From contig JAJTWR010000090.1 in the NCBI GenBank assembly GCA_021613335.1, forward strand, positions 205,001 through 269,000: a DNA stretch of 64,000 nt, given 5' to 3'. The position numbers were made by a program, and so were the translations under genes. Below the pieces are notes generated by a model. The model had not been told where the DNA came from, did no database searches, and was given only the letters and a program-made list of their open reading frames with translations. This document shows positions 39,700-52,720 of the stretch, piece after piece (within the stretch, counting starts at the first letter, position 1; each line of letters starts with the position of its first letter). Origin of the DNA: Whitmania pigra (taxonomy: Eukaryota; Annelida; Clitellata; Hirudinida; Haemopidae).

Positions 39700-42600
39700 G
39701 TCATCGTCATCATCATCATCATCGTCATCGTCATCATCATCATCATCATCATCATCACCGTAACTCAACTCCCCACCCTCACCCATCTCCTCTTCTTCTC
39801 AACCCAATCAAGGGAAAAAACAACGCCAAGCAGACGGAATGAACGGAGCGGGAAACCTAAGAATGCGAGCAGAGCTGATGAACGAGAACCGAGGGACGAG
39901 AGATGCAAAGGGGTCGTCTCAAAAAAAAAAAAAAAAAAAAAACGAAAACAAGGAAATTACATCCACTCTTCTTGCCCTCCAGACGGAGTCCTAAAAATCG
40001 GCACGGATGCCCGTGCGAAGGGGGGTATACTGGTACATGTGCCGGCGAGATAGAAACAGTACTGCCAGGGACGGTTCTGGTGATCAATACTTGTTGCGAT
40101 AACGATGATAAATCCGATGACATGGTCACGACAAGAAAATCTTTTCATGTTTTCCGATAAATGAAGATCCGTCTCGACTCGAGCGAGCACGTCTCAATTC
40201 CGTAGCTCACGGCATCGAGACTTTCCATATGGAGTCTGAAGATCTTTTCTCATTTTTACTCTCTATGCTCTGCTCCATCTCCCACTTAACCAGTGGGAGC
40301 CTAGGACGATCATCCGAACGCGACACCACAAGGCGACAAAGTTGCAACCAAAAGTCGGCCGCTTAGACTTCGAGGTAATTCACAATTCCATTTACACGCT
40401 CATGCAGATGCTCCTAAATGTTCAGGTAACGCTGGCAGAGCAGACGGAATCGATGGACCCGGGTTTTCTTTAACCTCAGATTCAAGAGGTTACACTACAC
40501 TACAGCTCCGGCTAGTCGGACCGGAGAGTTTATTTCCTTATTGCAGTACGTCGTACAGCGCACACTTAAACTTGACCTGGAATCGTTCGACCAATGGCGC
40601 TTCTTCATCGTCGTCGTCGTCGTCGTTGTTTTTCTTTCTCTTGTGACCTCGCTTTACACTCTCCAGACTCAGACATGAGCGTCGTGAAACTCTTGAAGAT
40701 GTCCCGCTTCGCTTGAATAATTCAGAAAATGTCCTTGCCTTGCGACATCGTCGTCTTGAAGATCATCATCATCATCATCATCATCGGCGTCATAATCATA
40801 ATCGTAACTGCCTCGAGTCCGATGCTCGTCTCTAGAGAGCAAGACTTCTCGGTTTGATACGGGTCACTTTCATGTTTTATCATTTCGCTACAGCCATCGT
40901 CATCATCGTCGTCATCGTCGTCGTCTATGTCATAATCATTAGCCTCATATGTTTTTTCAAATTCATTCTCATCAATCTCCGTAGAAATCATAATCATAAT
41001 CGTAATCGTCCTAAAGCAGATCTCCTCATCGCAGTCCAGCTTTGGTTTTCCATCATCATCGTCGTCGTCGTCATCATCATCGTCAGTTCTGTGGCATCAT
41101 TAAGATCATTATGATCATCATCATCGTCATCATCGTCGTCGTCGTCATCTCCAGAGTACTTCCCTTTTACTGGCTCATTGCACGATATGATTCTGAAGGA
41201 GGCATTCATTGGATGTTGAACAGATGGAAGAGAAGGTGGATGATGAAGATGAAGATGATGAGGATGGAGATGATCATCTTACTTTTTTAATGTTATTCCC
41301 TCCATCTTCCAGACAATTTAGTTGTAACACGTACTATTATTATTATTATTATTATTATTACTATTAATATTAATACGATATTTTATTACATCGTATATTA
41401 TTATGCTGATTCAAATATTCAACAACAATATTACAATTAATTGAAAAAAAAAAAACTAAAAGAAAATTGCCAAGCAACGAAGGTACTTATCGTGTCCAAC
41501 CAGAGCTATCGATGCGTTTGCTGTTGTTGTTGTTCCTAAGGGCACTTGCAGAGGCCAATGCCAATAACGACGAGACGGTCGTAATGACGTCGGTCTCAAA
41601 GTCATAATTTCTGCAAGTCCGTCGAAATAGAAGACGCATGGAAAGAGTGTCGGAGGAGAGAGGGAATCGGACGACGACGACGTGACAAAATAAAATCAAA
41701 ATGCACCTTTAGCTTATCGTAGTTAAATCAAATTACTGCCCATCCGCATTTAACTGTTGAATTCGAGCGGCTGATGTTAACAATCGAGCGGATAATTTAC
41801 AAACGTAGGGAGCGCATTGCGATTTTTTTCCTCTGGGATAATTACAGAACGACGACGACCGCGCGTTTGCCGTCTCGTCCTGAACAAAGGCAAAACTAAT
41901 TTCGGCAACAATGGCCAAAAAAAAAACCGTTGAAAAGGTTCCCTCTGTCCAAACAAACTCTCATTATTTCCACGCGACCAACAAATTTACGAGTTGGTCC
42001 CGGGTCAGCCAAGAGGAGGGAACCGACACGGGACAAAAAGACAAAAAAACAAGGGGAAGAATAAAAACAGAGAGTTTGAGAGAGAGAAAGAACAAGAAAC
42101 AGAAAAAAAAAAGGAACGAACTCGCAAGATCTAAAGTCGCAAATTAATGGGTTTAAAATTCCCAGGGAGGTGGCGGACATAGGAGAAAATCACATACCCC
42201 ACGTCTGCTCGAGAGGTCGTGCACCGAACCCAAGATTTCGGGCAGTCCGTCAAATCAAAGTTTCGTAATTTTCACCAAAACCTTTTCAGCGTCGGCCACC
42301 AAAACCGGTTCCTCAGGCAAATTAAAAAAAAAAAGCAAAGACAAAAACCTCCCCGATTTGAAACAGTTTAAAAAAAAAACAGCAAAAAATAGAAAACCAC
42401 AAAGTAAATTCAGTTTAGTTTTTAAAAAGTTTGATAAGTTGAAAAGAAAATGGCTAATGATGGTGTTATCTAAAAACTGGATTAAAAATAGCAACGAAGT
42501 AGTGAAGGAGCAGACGACAGAGGAGTGAAGGAGCAGACGACAGATGGGTGCGCAGAATCTTTCCATTTCCACCTGTGGGCTTTTATCTTGCTAGGTGTAA

Positions 42601-43481
42601 ATCGAACGGCCCTCCGTTGGAAACAAACGGATGCTGCAAATGAGCAGGAAATGATGAAAAAATGCAGTTCGAACGACGGAAATGAAGGCTAAACGTGAAG
42701 TCCAACAACGGAAAGAATTAACGCTCGGACAAACATCCTGCTTTCAAATTTCCTTCTTCGATTTATTAATTTTTTTTAGTTTTCTATCAATTATATATTC
42801 AATTTAATAATTTAATAATAAATTAACAATCAATTAATAATGTAATTATTGTAATAATAATAACAATAATAAGACTATAAATGGTAATAATAATAATAAT
42901 AATAATTAACACTATTACAAAGCTTGGGTTTTTCTACTTAATTTATTTTTAACAGTCCCCAATGCTTTTGCAAAGCAAATTAATAAAAAAAAACTGTTCA
43001 TGTCTTCACAATTCAAAGAGAATTAATACCAGATAATTGATTAATTATTCAAATAAAAGTTTTATCGATTAATTAATTTCATACTACATACTGCCCAGAT
43101 AATTGATTAATTATTCAAATAAAAGTTTTATCGATTAATTAATTTCATATCACATACTGCCCAGATAATAGATCAATTATTCAAATAAAAGTTTTAATTG
43201 TTAATTATTAATTGATTTCATACTACAAACTGCTCACCCTAATACCAGATAATTGATCAATTATTCAAATAAAAGTTTTAATTGTTAATTATTTATTAAT
43301 TTCATACAAACTACAAACTGCCCACCCTTCCGAGCTCCTTGTCCTCGAGACTCAGAAGTCCGGAACTTTCCGTGAAGAGCTTCACTTTCACCATCGGCAG
43401 CGGGTAGTTGGTCGTGAAGTCGCCCTGGGTGTCCCAGCTGGAAAAAGTCAACATTATAATAATAATATAATAATAATAATA

Positions 43482-43530
<49 letters not shown>

Positions 43531-46500
43531 GATGATGATGATGATGATGGTGATGACGATGATGATGTCGATGACAATGACAATGATGATGATGATATGA
43601 TGATAATCTGACTGAGAGAGGTGGTGATATTTGTTTGTTTAATTGAGTTATTTATCCTATTAAAAACAATTGTGTAAAGCAAATTTTGTGAAAGAAGCAA
43701 ATATGTTAATGTCTTAATTGTAAAATTAATTCAATTAATTAAAGTGCTAATTAAAAAAAATAAATCTAGATAAACAAAGAAAGACAAAATCGAGATGTGA
43801 ATCGACAGGATCAGAACCAAGCAGAGGCAAAGTGAGTGACAGCGTTTTTAATTTGTTTTTAATTTTTCAGTATTAAATTAATTTTTTAATTTAAAAAAAA
43901 ATGAAATCAGCAACAGGAATGTGACATTTTTGTTGTTTACAATTTTGAGGGAGCAGAATTCCGAAAGAACCCGAGCACCCTGTGCAACCCGGATGCCCCT
44001 CGGAATGCTGTCAAACATCTCGACGGAACTCGGAATGCGAACGTACGAAACACGTCAGAACACATGTTTTTGAAAGGAAGGTGGTAACCAGTGATGGGTA
44101 AAATCACGTTCAGAGTGATTAGAAATCAAAATCAAGATCACCAAACAAAAAGTGATTGGAAATCGAAATCAGGTTCACGCATGTGATTTCACGTTAAAAT
44201 CAGGTTCACGCATGTGATTTGACGTTAAAATCATCAAAATCAAATCACTTTGACCAAAAAGTGCACGAACTTTTTCAACACTGTCAATTTTCAAAGCTTT
44301 TATTAAATTTCAAAAACAAAAGTTTTTGAAACATCGAATCATGTAGTCTGTTCCTTCTTGATGTTTCAATCAGTCCTGCCGAACTAAATAACCTCTCCAT
44401 GGGAGCTAATGGTGGCAGCTTTGTATTATAGCGCACAAAGTGACTAGGGGCGTTCAGGTTAGCCGAATTGCATACGGCGGTAATGGCAACAGTCGTAATC
44501 TCTAAATCTTCTAAATGTTGATCCTGATCAGCTGATGCAGAATTCGTTCTACGTAAAAACACTTCTAATACTAGTTCCATAAGAATTGTTTGTCATATAT
44601 TCAGTTCCAACATACATCATGTGTCATACATCCTTATATTTAAAAAAATTTATTTTTCATGTAGCTAAGAATGTAAAAAGCATTAGATGGCGTAGGAAAT
44701 GGTTGCACGTCTCGATCCTGATATCGACTTATTAACACAATCAATACCTTTAGCTACAACTTTGTCAGCTTCCTCACTTGTAATTTTAAAAAATTACAAG
44801 TCAAGCAGTGGCGGCAATTAACAAGCGGTTTTATCATTATCAGCAATTTTACAACTTTCGTTAACCATGAGGTCGGAATAGCACTAACAACAACAATACA
44901 AGTTAATAAAAGGAAGTTGCATCGATTATCGACTGATAATGTCATAAAGAAAGATATTATATATTTACAAAAACTAAATTTTGAAATTTAAGTTTTATAT
45001 GATTTCGTGATTTTTACATATTAAAAAAATCATCAATCATCAAAAATATGATTTAAAATAAAAATCAAAATCGCACATCGCACGATGATTTTGAATCAAA
45101 TCAAAAAATCACAAAGGTGATTTTATTTCGTGATTTTAAATCACTTGATTTGAAATACTACCCATCACTGGTGGTAACAAATGAAAAAGAACAGTAAACA
45201 AACTATAATGTTTATGGCGACGATGATGATGACGACGATAACAACGACGATGACGACGACGGTGATGATGATGATGATTGCACCGAGGATTAAATTCCAC
45301 TCGGAGTTCTTATCCGACTTGATGAATTTGTCGCAAGACATGTTGCTTAAATTTTCTTTTCTTCTTCGAAAATGATCAAAAAATGATGAAAAGATGGTGA
45401 GTAAAGGGATGAATGGTTGACAGATGGTGATACTATTTCTGAACATAAAAAATTTGTTGGGCAAAGATGCATGAAGCGAGCCTAAAACATTGCGCCTTTT
45501 GATCCCGGCAAATGGAAGATGGAAGATTTACCACGGGCCAAAACTTTCACCCGAAGGAGACGTTTTTGTGGTTGAAAAAAAACCAACAAAACGGAGTACA
45601 ATTAAAGGTGAAATCACGATCAGGGGCTGCGGATGCGAAATTGTTGAGATTGCTCCTCGAGCGACTGATCAAATGAATGAAGAACGTCTGCGAGATTGCG
45701 ATCTCGCTGTCGGAATGAGACTCTCGTCCGCAAGGGACGGAATGAAAATGAAAAAGAATTCAGAACGTCTATAAAACAAATACTCCTTTAAAAAAAAAAA
45801 ACTCAACATAACCATTCCCCCTGCAGCCAGCAGTCTGGGCATACGAAATGAGGGTTTCCATAATTTAAGTCCTTCAGAAAGTGTCGTCGGTCGACAGAAA
45901 ATTGAGGCATTGAATCACAACCCATAGGTGTCAAATGGCCGATAATTAGAGGCCGATAAATAAACAAAACTGCCTACCAGGGTCTCGAAGCTTCTGCCTG
46001 ATCCGTCTGCAACTTGTCCGCCCCGTCCACCTCCATGGTGCAGTAGACGATCTTGTTCGGCGGCAGGGACTTGAGGCCCTTCACTTCCATGACGACCACC
46101 TGCGTCGAAGAGTTCGTCATCATCACAACTATCATCATCATCATCATCATCATCCATCATCATCATCATCATCGTCATTATCATCATCATCATCATCATC
46201 ATTGAAATCGTTGAAGATTTCGTCGATCGAGGGAATGAAATTCCACTCCGAGTTTTAGGATTTACATCGTCGCATCCGCGTCGGAGTCGCCGTAAATTTT
46301 TGATGGCGAGATCAACCGGCAGAAGACCATAAAAAAACTCTCATCTCTCTCTCGTTTCGACACGACTCCCATTAATTATTCAGTCGACGACAAAATCGTC
46401 GGACGTTTGAAGATGATTGCAAACAAAAAAAAATGAAGAAAATATGATTGCTCACTTCCATGGCAAAAGTGAGGACGAGGTCCATCTTCGACAGGGCCGG

Positions 46501-48982
46501 TTCGCTGTCCTCGGACACGTCGACTTTTGTGACCCCCGGAGTACTGGTCCTGGGTGGAAGAACACGTGTGAAATCAATGGATAGCGATATTTCAGACATG
46601 TATAGTTCTGGAACTGTTTGGTTTAATTTATTTTGTTAATATTGTTTTTTAAAATCGTATTTCAAACAACTTCAAAGGGCCAAAAAAAAAAAAAAAATCT
46701 GGCACCCAACCTCTTACATGAATGACAATAATGACAACGATAAACATGGATACTAATGATTACATAAAAAATTTAGGAAACGTAATATGCGATTTCGAAT
46801 GTCCTCTTCGTAAATATCTGTTCCAACGCAACGTTCTAATGGTTTCGAGAAGAAAATTGCAACCGGAGACTCGCATTCGAGAAGCCAACGATGCTTCGGT
46901 GTTCATCCTCGATGAAGCCCTTCCGGGTTGATGGAGCGACAAAGACGTTCGTTCGTTCTGCCAGTCGCTGGCAGACGTGAAAGTCAATCCGAACGAGAAT
47001 ACAAAACTTATCTCGACTTTGTTTTAAACTGAATTTAAATTTAATGACGAATTTATAAGATAAAAATGTGATTTTTCTAAATTTTCCTGCTTTATACTAA
47101 GAAGCAGAGAAAAACAAGGAATGTCTTATAAAAAAAAACGAGTTAGAAAGAAGAAATCTTTTTTAACCTAATTTATTCTTTTCACTGTTTTCAAGCCAAT
47201 TTCAAATTCATTCATTCATTCATTCATTCATTCATTCACTCATTCATTCATTCATTCATTCATTCACTCATTCATTCATTCATTCATTCATTCACTCATT
47301 CATTCATTCATTCATTCCTTCGTTCATTCTTCATTCCATTGTTCAACCAGCAATCACGAGAAACAAGATAAGTTGCAATTGATAAGAAGACAGTTCAGAA
47401 ATAAAATAAAAAAAACAGAAGGATGCTTTGGTTTTTTTTTGCTCAGCAGCTGATGCATGGAAGACAGCCTGCGAGAACCATTGGAAAACCATCAAATAAG
47501 CAATATTTAGAATTTCGCTGAACCGTTACGGACGAACTCCAACCGTTCCAGGTCCGATCCGAGGCAAGATGCGAGAGCAATCGCTTTGAATTTTTTTCTT
47601 TTGTATCATTATTTATTTTGTTATTTTCAAAAAAAGCAAAACTCTCGCCTCACTTGTTATATCTTTTGAATTTGTTCAGCGAGTATTTCGAGTCCGTCGT
47701 TCCCTTGGTGACCGGAACGCTCTCCAGGTTGGCCATGAGCAGAGCCACGCTCGCACGCAACTCCTCCACGTACATGGTGTCCATCTCCTTGACGACGAAC
47801 CTCGGAAGCGCCCTCCTTCTCTGGATCGAGGACGTAAAAAAAAAAAAAAACAAACACATCAGGTGAGTCAACAGAACGACGCGTCGAACGAACGAAACGA
47901 GAAAGCTAATGACTGGACAGAGGACCAACTGACTGACTTATTAAGAAAAAAAACTCTTTAAAAAAGAAGAGATTGTAAAAACGACAATAAAATTGAGAAC
48001 GATAAAATGAAGCGGCGAATAAATCCTCGGCAAAAGAAATTTCTGAAAAAAACTCGAGTCGAGATTTATTCGAACGAACGGCACAAAGTCGAAGGGGGGG
48101 CATTGCATCGATCGAGGTCCCCAATATGCTGCTGCTGTCCAAAATTAAGTCCATCGATCCACGAGCTATAAAACGCATCGCCGTCGTCCGGAGGAAAAAG
48201 TAATAAAACTTAGTTGGCCAAAGACCAAAGGAACCGACGAGTCGCATCACGAAACCGGAAAGACGGGGACGTGTTTCGAGGCCGGACTGAGCGCATCCGA
48301 TCAAAAAGGCGGGAATAAACGAAAATCCGACCTAAGCTCTCCGTCATTATACCGAGCTGGAAAAGAGCGATCGGCAGACGATGACGTCAATCACATAGGC
48401 TCGACCTATTTTCCCGTACGTGTCAGAGTGGTAGTCATTTTTTTGTAAACTGGCAGATGGAAAAATCTGGGAATATTTTGGCCGGTTACCTACGAAACCC
48501 TACGAATTAATGCATTGCCAGAGGAAGCATTCTTTGCTAAGGCTAATGGTGATAGCTCTTCAAAGCAGTCGAACAATTTTCAAAGATGCTATTCCAAGCA
48601 GTTCTGAAGTTCCTTATTCGTGGACGTCTGCCATGGCGGAAATGCCCCGCTGTTCATTCACGGCACGGCATGGAGATAGCTGGAAGAATTAAGTGCGACC
48701 GTGGGACTTGCGCGCGCAATGTGGCATTCCATGTCTCCACAGATATTCCTTCTGAACGTTATGTTGTTATAAACTACATCATCATTATTATATTATTATC
48801 ATTATTACTACATTAACATTATATTAGTATTATTATTATATTATTATTATCATATTAATAATATTATTGTATTATTATTACTGTTGGAAGTGGCCATAAT
48901 TATCACTGCATCATTACGATACCATGTTTTACTAACAAATACATTACTTCAAACTCGACAGCGCGATGAAGATGATGATGAA

Positions 48983-49015
<33 letters not shown>

Positions 49016-52000
49016 AATTATGATAATTATGTTCAATTGAAAGCAATGGCTCAATCAACCGATCTATCAATCCAAAGGTCATATTTGAATGTTATTTAAT
49101 GTATCCAATGTTTGTTTTTCCGATCAGGCCACTTTCAGAGCATGAATGCATCGTCGCATTCATCGTCGCGTTCATCCCAGCACCTTATTTACCTACTAAT
49201 TCACGTCACAAGGCACTTCACCCTCCGTCGCCAGAGAGGAGACGGAAGGATCGGCAGAAAAATGAAAGAACAAAAGAGAAAAGCAGCAGATACGTCCCAA
49301 AAAAACAAAGACAAACGACAAAGCTACCTTGGCCAATTCCTCTGCCGCATGGAGTCTGCAATCCAACTCCCTCCTGACCTGAGCCGCCTGTTCGTCTGCA
49401 TTGTCCAGCTGGAAATGGAAAACAAACTTCAAAGTGGAGTGCAGAGGAAGCAGTCGACGTGAGGTACAATTCACGAATAATTCACACGACAAACAATAAT
49501 TCAAACAATAAATACAATGATTCAAACAAATACAATGATTCAAACAAATACAATAATTCAAACAATAAATAAAATGATTCAAACGAATACAATAATTCAA
49601 ACAATAAATACAATGATTCAAACAAATACAATAATTCAAACGAATACAATAATTCAAACGAATACAATAATTCAAACAATAAATAAAATGATTCAAACGA
49701 ATACAATAATTCAAACAATAAATACAATGATTCAAACAAATACAATAATTCAAACAAATACAATAATTCAAACAATAAACACAAAGATTCAAACGAATAC
49801 AATAATTCAGACGAATACAATAATTCAAGCAATAAATACAATGATTCAAACAGCAAATGACAATCCGCACAAATGGCAAACCTTAAACCCTTAAAAAAAA
49901 GTCTTTTAGACTTTTTAAACAAAACGAAAACGACTAACGTTAATGATTGCATTATTAAAAATGCACGTTAAGAGAAATTGCAGTCGTCGCATCTTAATGG
50001 AAATGAATATCGCGCAGTGTACGTGTACGTCAAGAGAGGAGGCATCAACCATCGAAAGTTTTCCATCAAAAGCGGGACTAAGTTTTGAAACTGAAACCTC
50101 CTCCTGTTGTTGTTGTTGTGTCCGATTGCTGGAAAGCGAGGCATCTTAATTAGATCGGGCATGATGGATGTAATCCCATAAGCGAAGAAAATCACGGGAT
50201 GCACAATTTTGCTCCAAAACTTTTCAGATGGTTTGGCTGCAGTCAACGGGAAATTAAAAACGTCTCGCTTCGGCAGAAGACTCTGGACTAACGGCACCAA
50301 CGGCAACATTCACAACAATATCAACAACATAAACAACATTAATGACAACATCAATAATAGCATCACCAACAATATCAGCAACGTTAACAACAATATCAGC
50401 AACATTAACAACAATATCAGCAACGTTAACAACAATATCAGCAACATTAACAACAATATCAGCAACATTAACAACAACATCAAAGACATTGTTCATCGAT
50501 CAAAGTTCGAGCTCAAGTCATAAGTCACGCACAGCAACCACCCGGGTAGGCGTCCAAAAATAGAAACAGGGCCGTTTGATTGATTGAATTGCTCAGTTGA
50601 CACAAAGAGTTAACCACGTGGAAGACAAAATGATCGATTGAAACAAAGAATCAACCAAGCGGCTTAACCGGTTCAACCCTCAGGTCAGCCGATTGGGTTT
50701 TCCGTCAAAACGGAACTTACGGGAAAATTCTTCTCGTCCTCCTCGTCGGCACAATCGATCGCATCGGTGCCGAAATTTCAGAAAGACCCTTCAATCAGAG
50801 TCTCGAAGAGGCATCGTAAAGGACGGCACGCATGGAAAGCCTCTCCGCAATTCATTTCCAAACTCCTGCTCCTTCGTGCGGATGGGGAGGACGGAAACGT
50901 TTTACGATCGAAGATGAAGACGCAACCCCTTAGGACTCGATGCTCCAGAAAGGAAGAAGAGAAAGAGAGAACTCAGGGAAAGTAGAAAGTCTGGAATGCT
51001 ACATTGATCTGTTGAATGAGACAAAGCCACCAGAAGCATTACTTGCGTCCGTCGGAGCGTGCAAACCTGCGCAGTGCACACACCACTCGTCATTCTTTCC
51101 GTCGAAGCGAGGACAAAGTTCCGGAGAAAACGTATCCGACGTTTTTTCGACTCCAACCCTGGAAGAAATCCGAAAGACAAAAGCCCTCGACTTCACTCGA
51201 AGGTCGCGAAATGCACCCAATTCAATCCGGTAACGAGTCAAATGTCGCTCGGGTCGAAGAAAAATGATGCTTCGTTGATCGAGGAAATGCAATGCCTTCC
51301 GGTCTAATCACGTCCACGTGCGAACGTGATTATGATCATCGTCTTGACAACCAGCATGGCGAGAGTTCTGTTTGAAACGCTTACAAAATCAATCAACAAA
51401 TCCTTAATATTGATCGGATAATAATAATTAGATGCAGAGAAAGCTGTTCATCAAGCTGATTGATTCATGGCACGATTTAGACGTCCACATTAAAACATTC
51501 ATGATCACAATCTACAAAACGATCCGTTTTAAAACCTCGGTCGCCTTCAAAAACTGAATCACAGCAGCAATCGATGTATGAATAGATTATCGATTATCTG
51601 ATTAATCAATTTTAAATTAATTAAAATTTAAATTAATTCGACTTGAACTGACGTGAATTGCTGATTAATGTTTATTAATTTAACTAAATGTTCAGACAAA
51701 TTACTCATTTTATTGTCATCTTTTCTTAAATATTATTCGCCAATCTCATTTCAGTCCCTCTCGGCTTCTCTTCGTACACTCTGCTTACGAAGCGCTTCAT
51801 TTTGTTCTGTCATCTTCAGCACATCCATCCATCGTTCTTGATGGAGTCATTGTAACTTGTGATAATGGCCATTCATTAATGACGATTCGAAACTTCAGCA
51901 TTTTTTTGCCCGACGTGCGTGCGTGCGTGCGTGCGTACGTAAATTCAAAATTCACTCCGCAATCAAACAGAAAAAGGATTGCATAAAATTTTAGGCATAA

Positions 52001-52689
52001 AATTTTTAAAAATGTTAAAATGTAACAAAATAATTAATATATTTATATTATTATAATACATTTAGTTATTTAATATGATATTTATTTTATTTAGTTGTTA
52101 AATTTACACCGACGTGCAAAATGCAGAGTCACACGACTCAAAACATTGAGCTGTTTGCGAAGATCTACGACTCCCTGAACGCTCGTCTGTTTAAATACAA
52201 AAGCATTAAATGTAATCGATTGCAGTGCAGATTCAATCATTTTTCATCTTGAAAATCATTTTCCTTTGCGGAGGAAGGAGAAGGGTGCCGAGTCACGACA
52301 GAAATTCAAAATCGTCCCGTTTCAGTCCGTTTGTCCGTTGCAGGAGAAAATGAGCCCGATAGTGATTCTCTGACGTGTCCTCCAATGCGAAATGGGTCGC
52401 TTGAAAAATGTCGCCGAATATTTCGTGGTATTTAAGATTGCGAATAAAAACTGACTCCAGAGAATCATCCTCGAATTTTAATGACGATGATGACGACGAT
52501 GATGATGACTATGATGCCAATGATGAAGATGATGGTGAAAATGGGTGTATGGCATGAGATGGTGACAAAATTAAGTGCCCGACATTAGCCGTGTCTAAAT
52601 CCGTCCGAGAAGATCAATAAGAAACGAATAAGCAAAAAACATAATAACCACCACCATCATCGTCGTCATTATCGCTATTATTGTCACCG

Positions 52690-52720
<31 letters not shown>

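Noticed and set aside
41911..42180. Lys-rich and hydrophobic frames
   Set aside because: A-rich intronic sequence; low complexity and no splice-consistent partner.
49196..49952. Long Leu/Tyr/Cys frames on the minus strand
   Set aside because: Translations of the 18/21-bp minisatellite; only the CADPS exon at 49328-49408 within them is coding.
50693..51307. Cluster of overlapping 60-110 codon frames on both strands
   Set aside because: Within CADPS intron 2; frames overlap without any consistent family signal.
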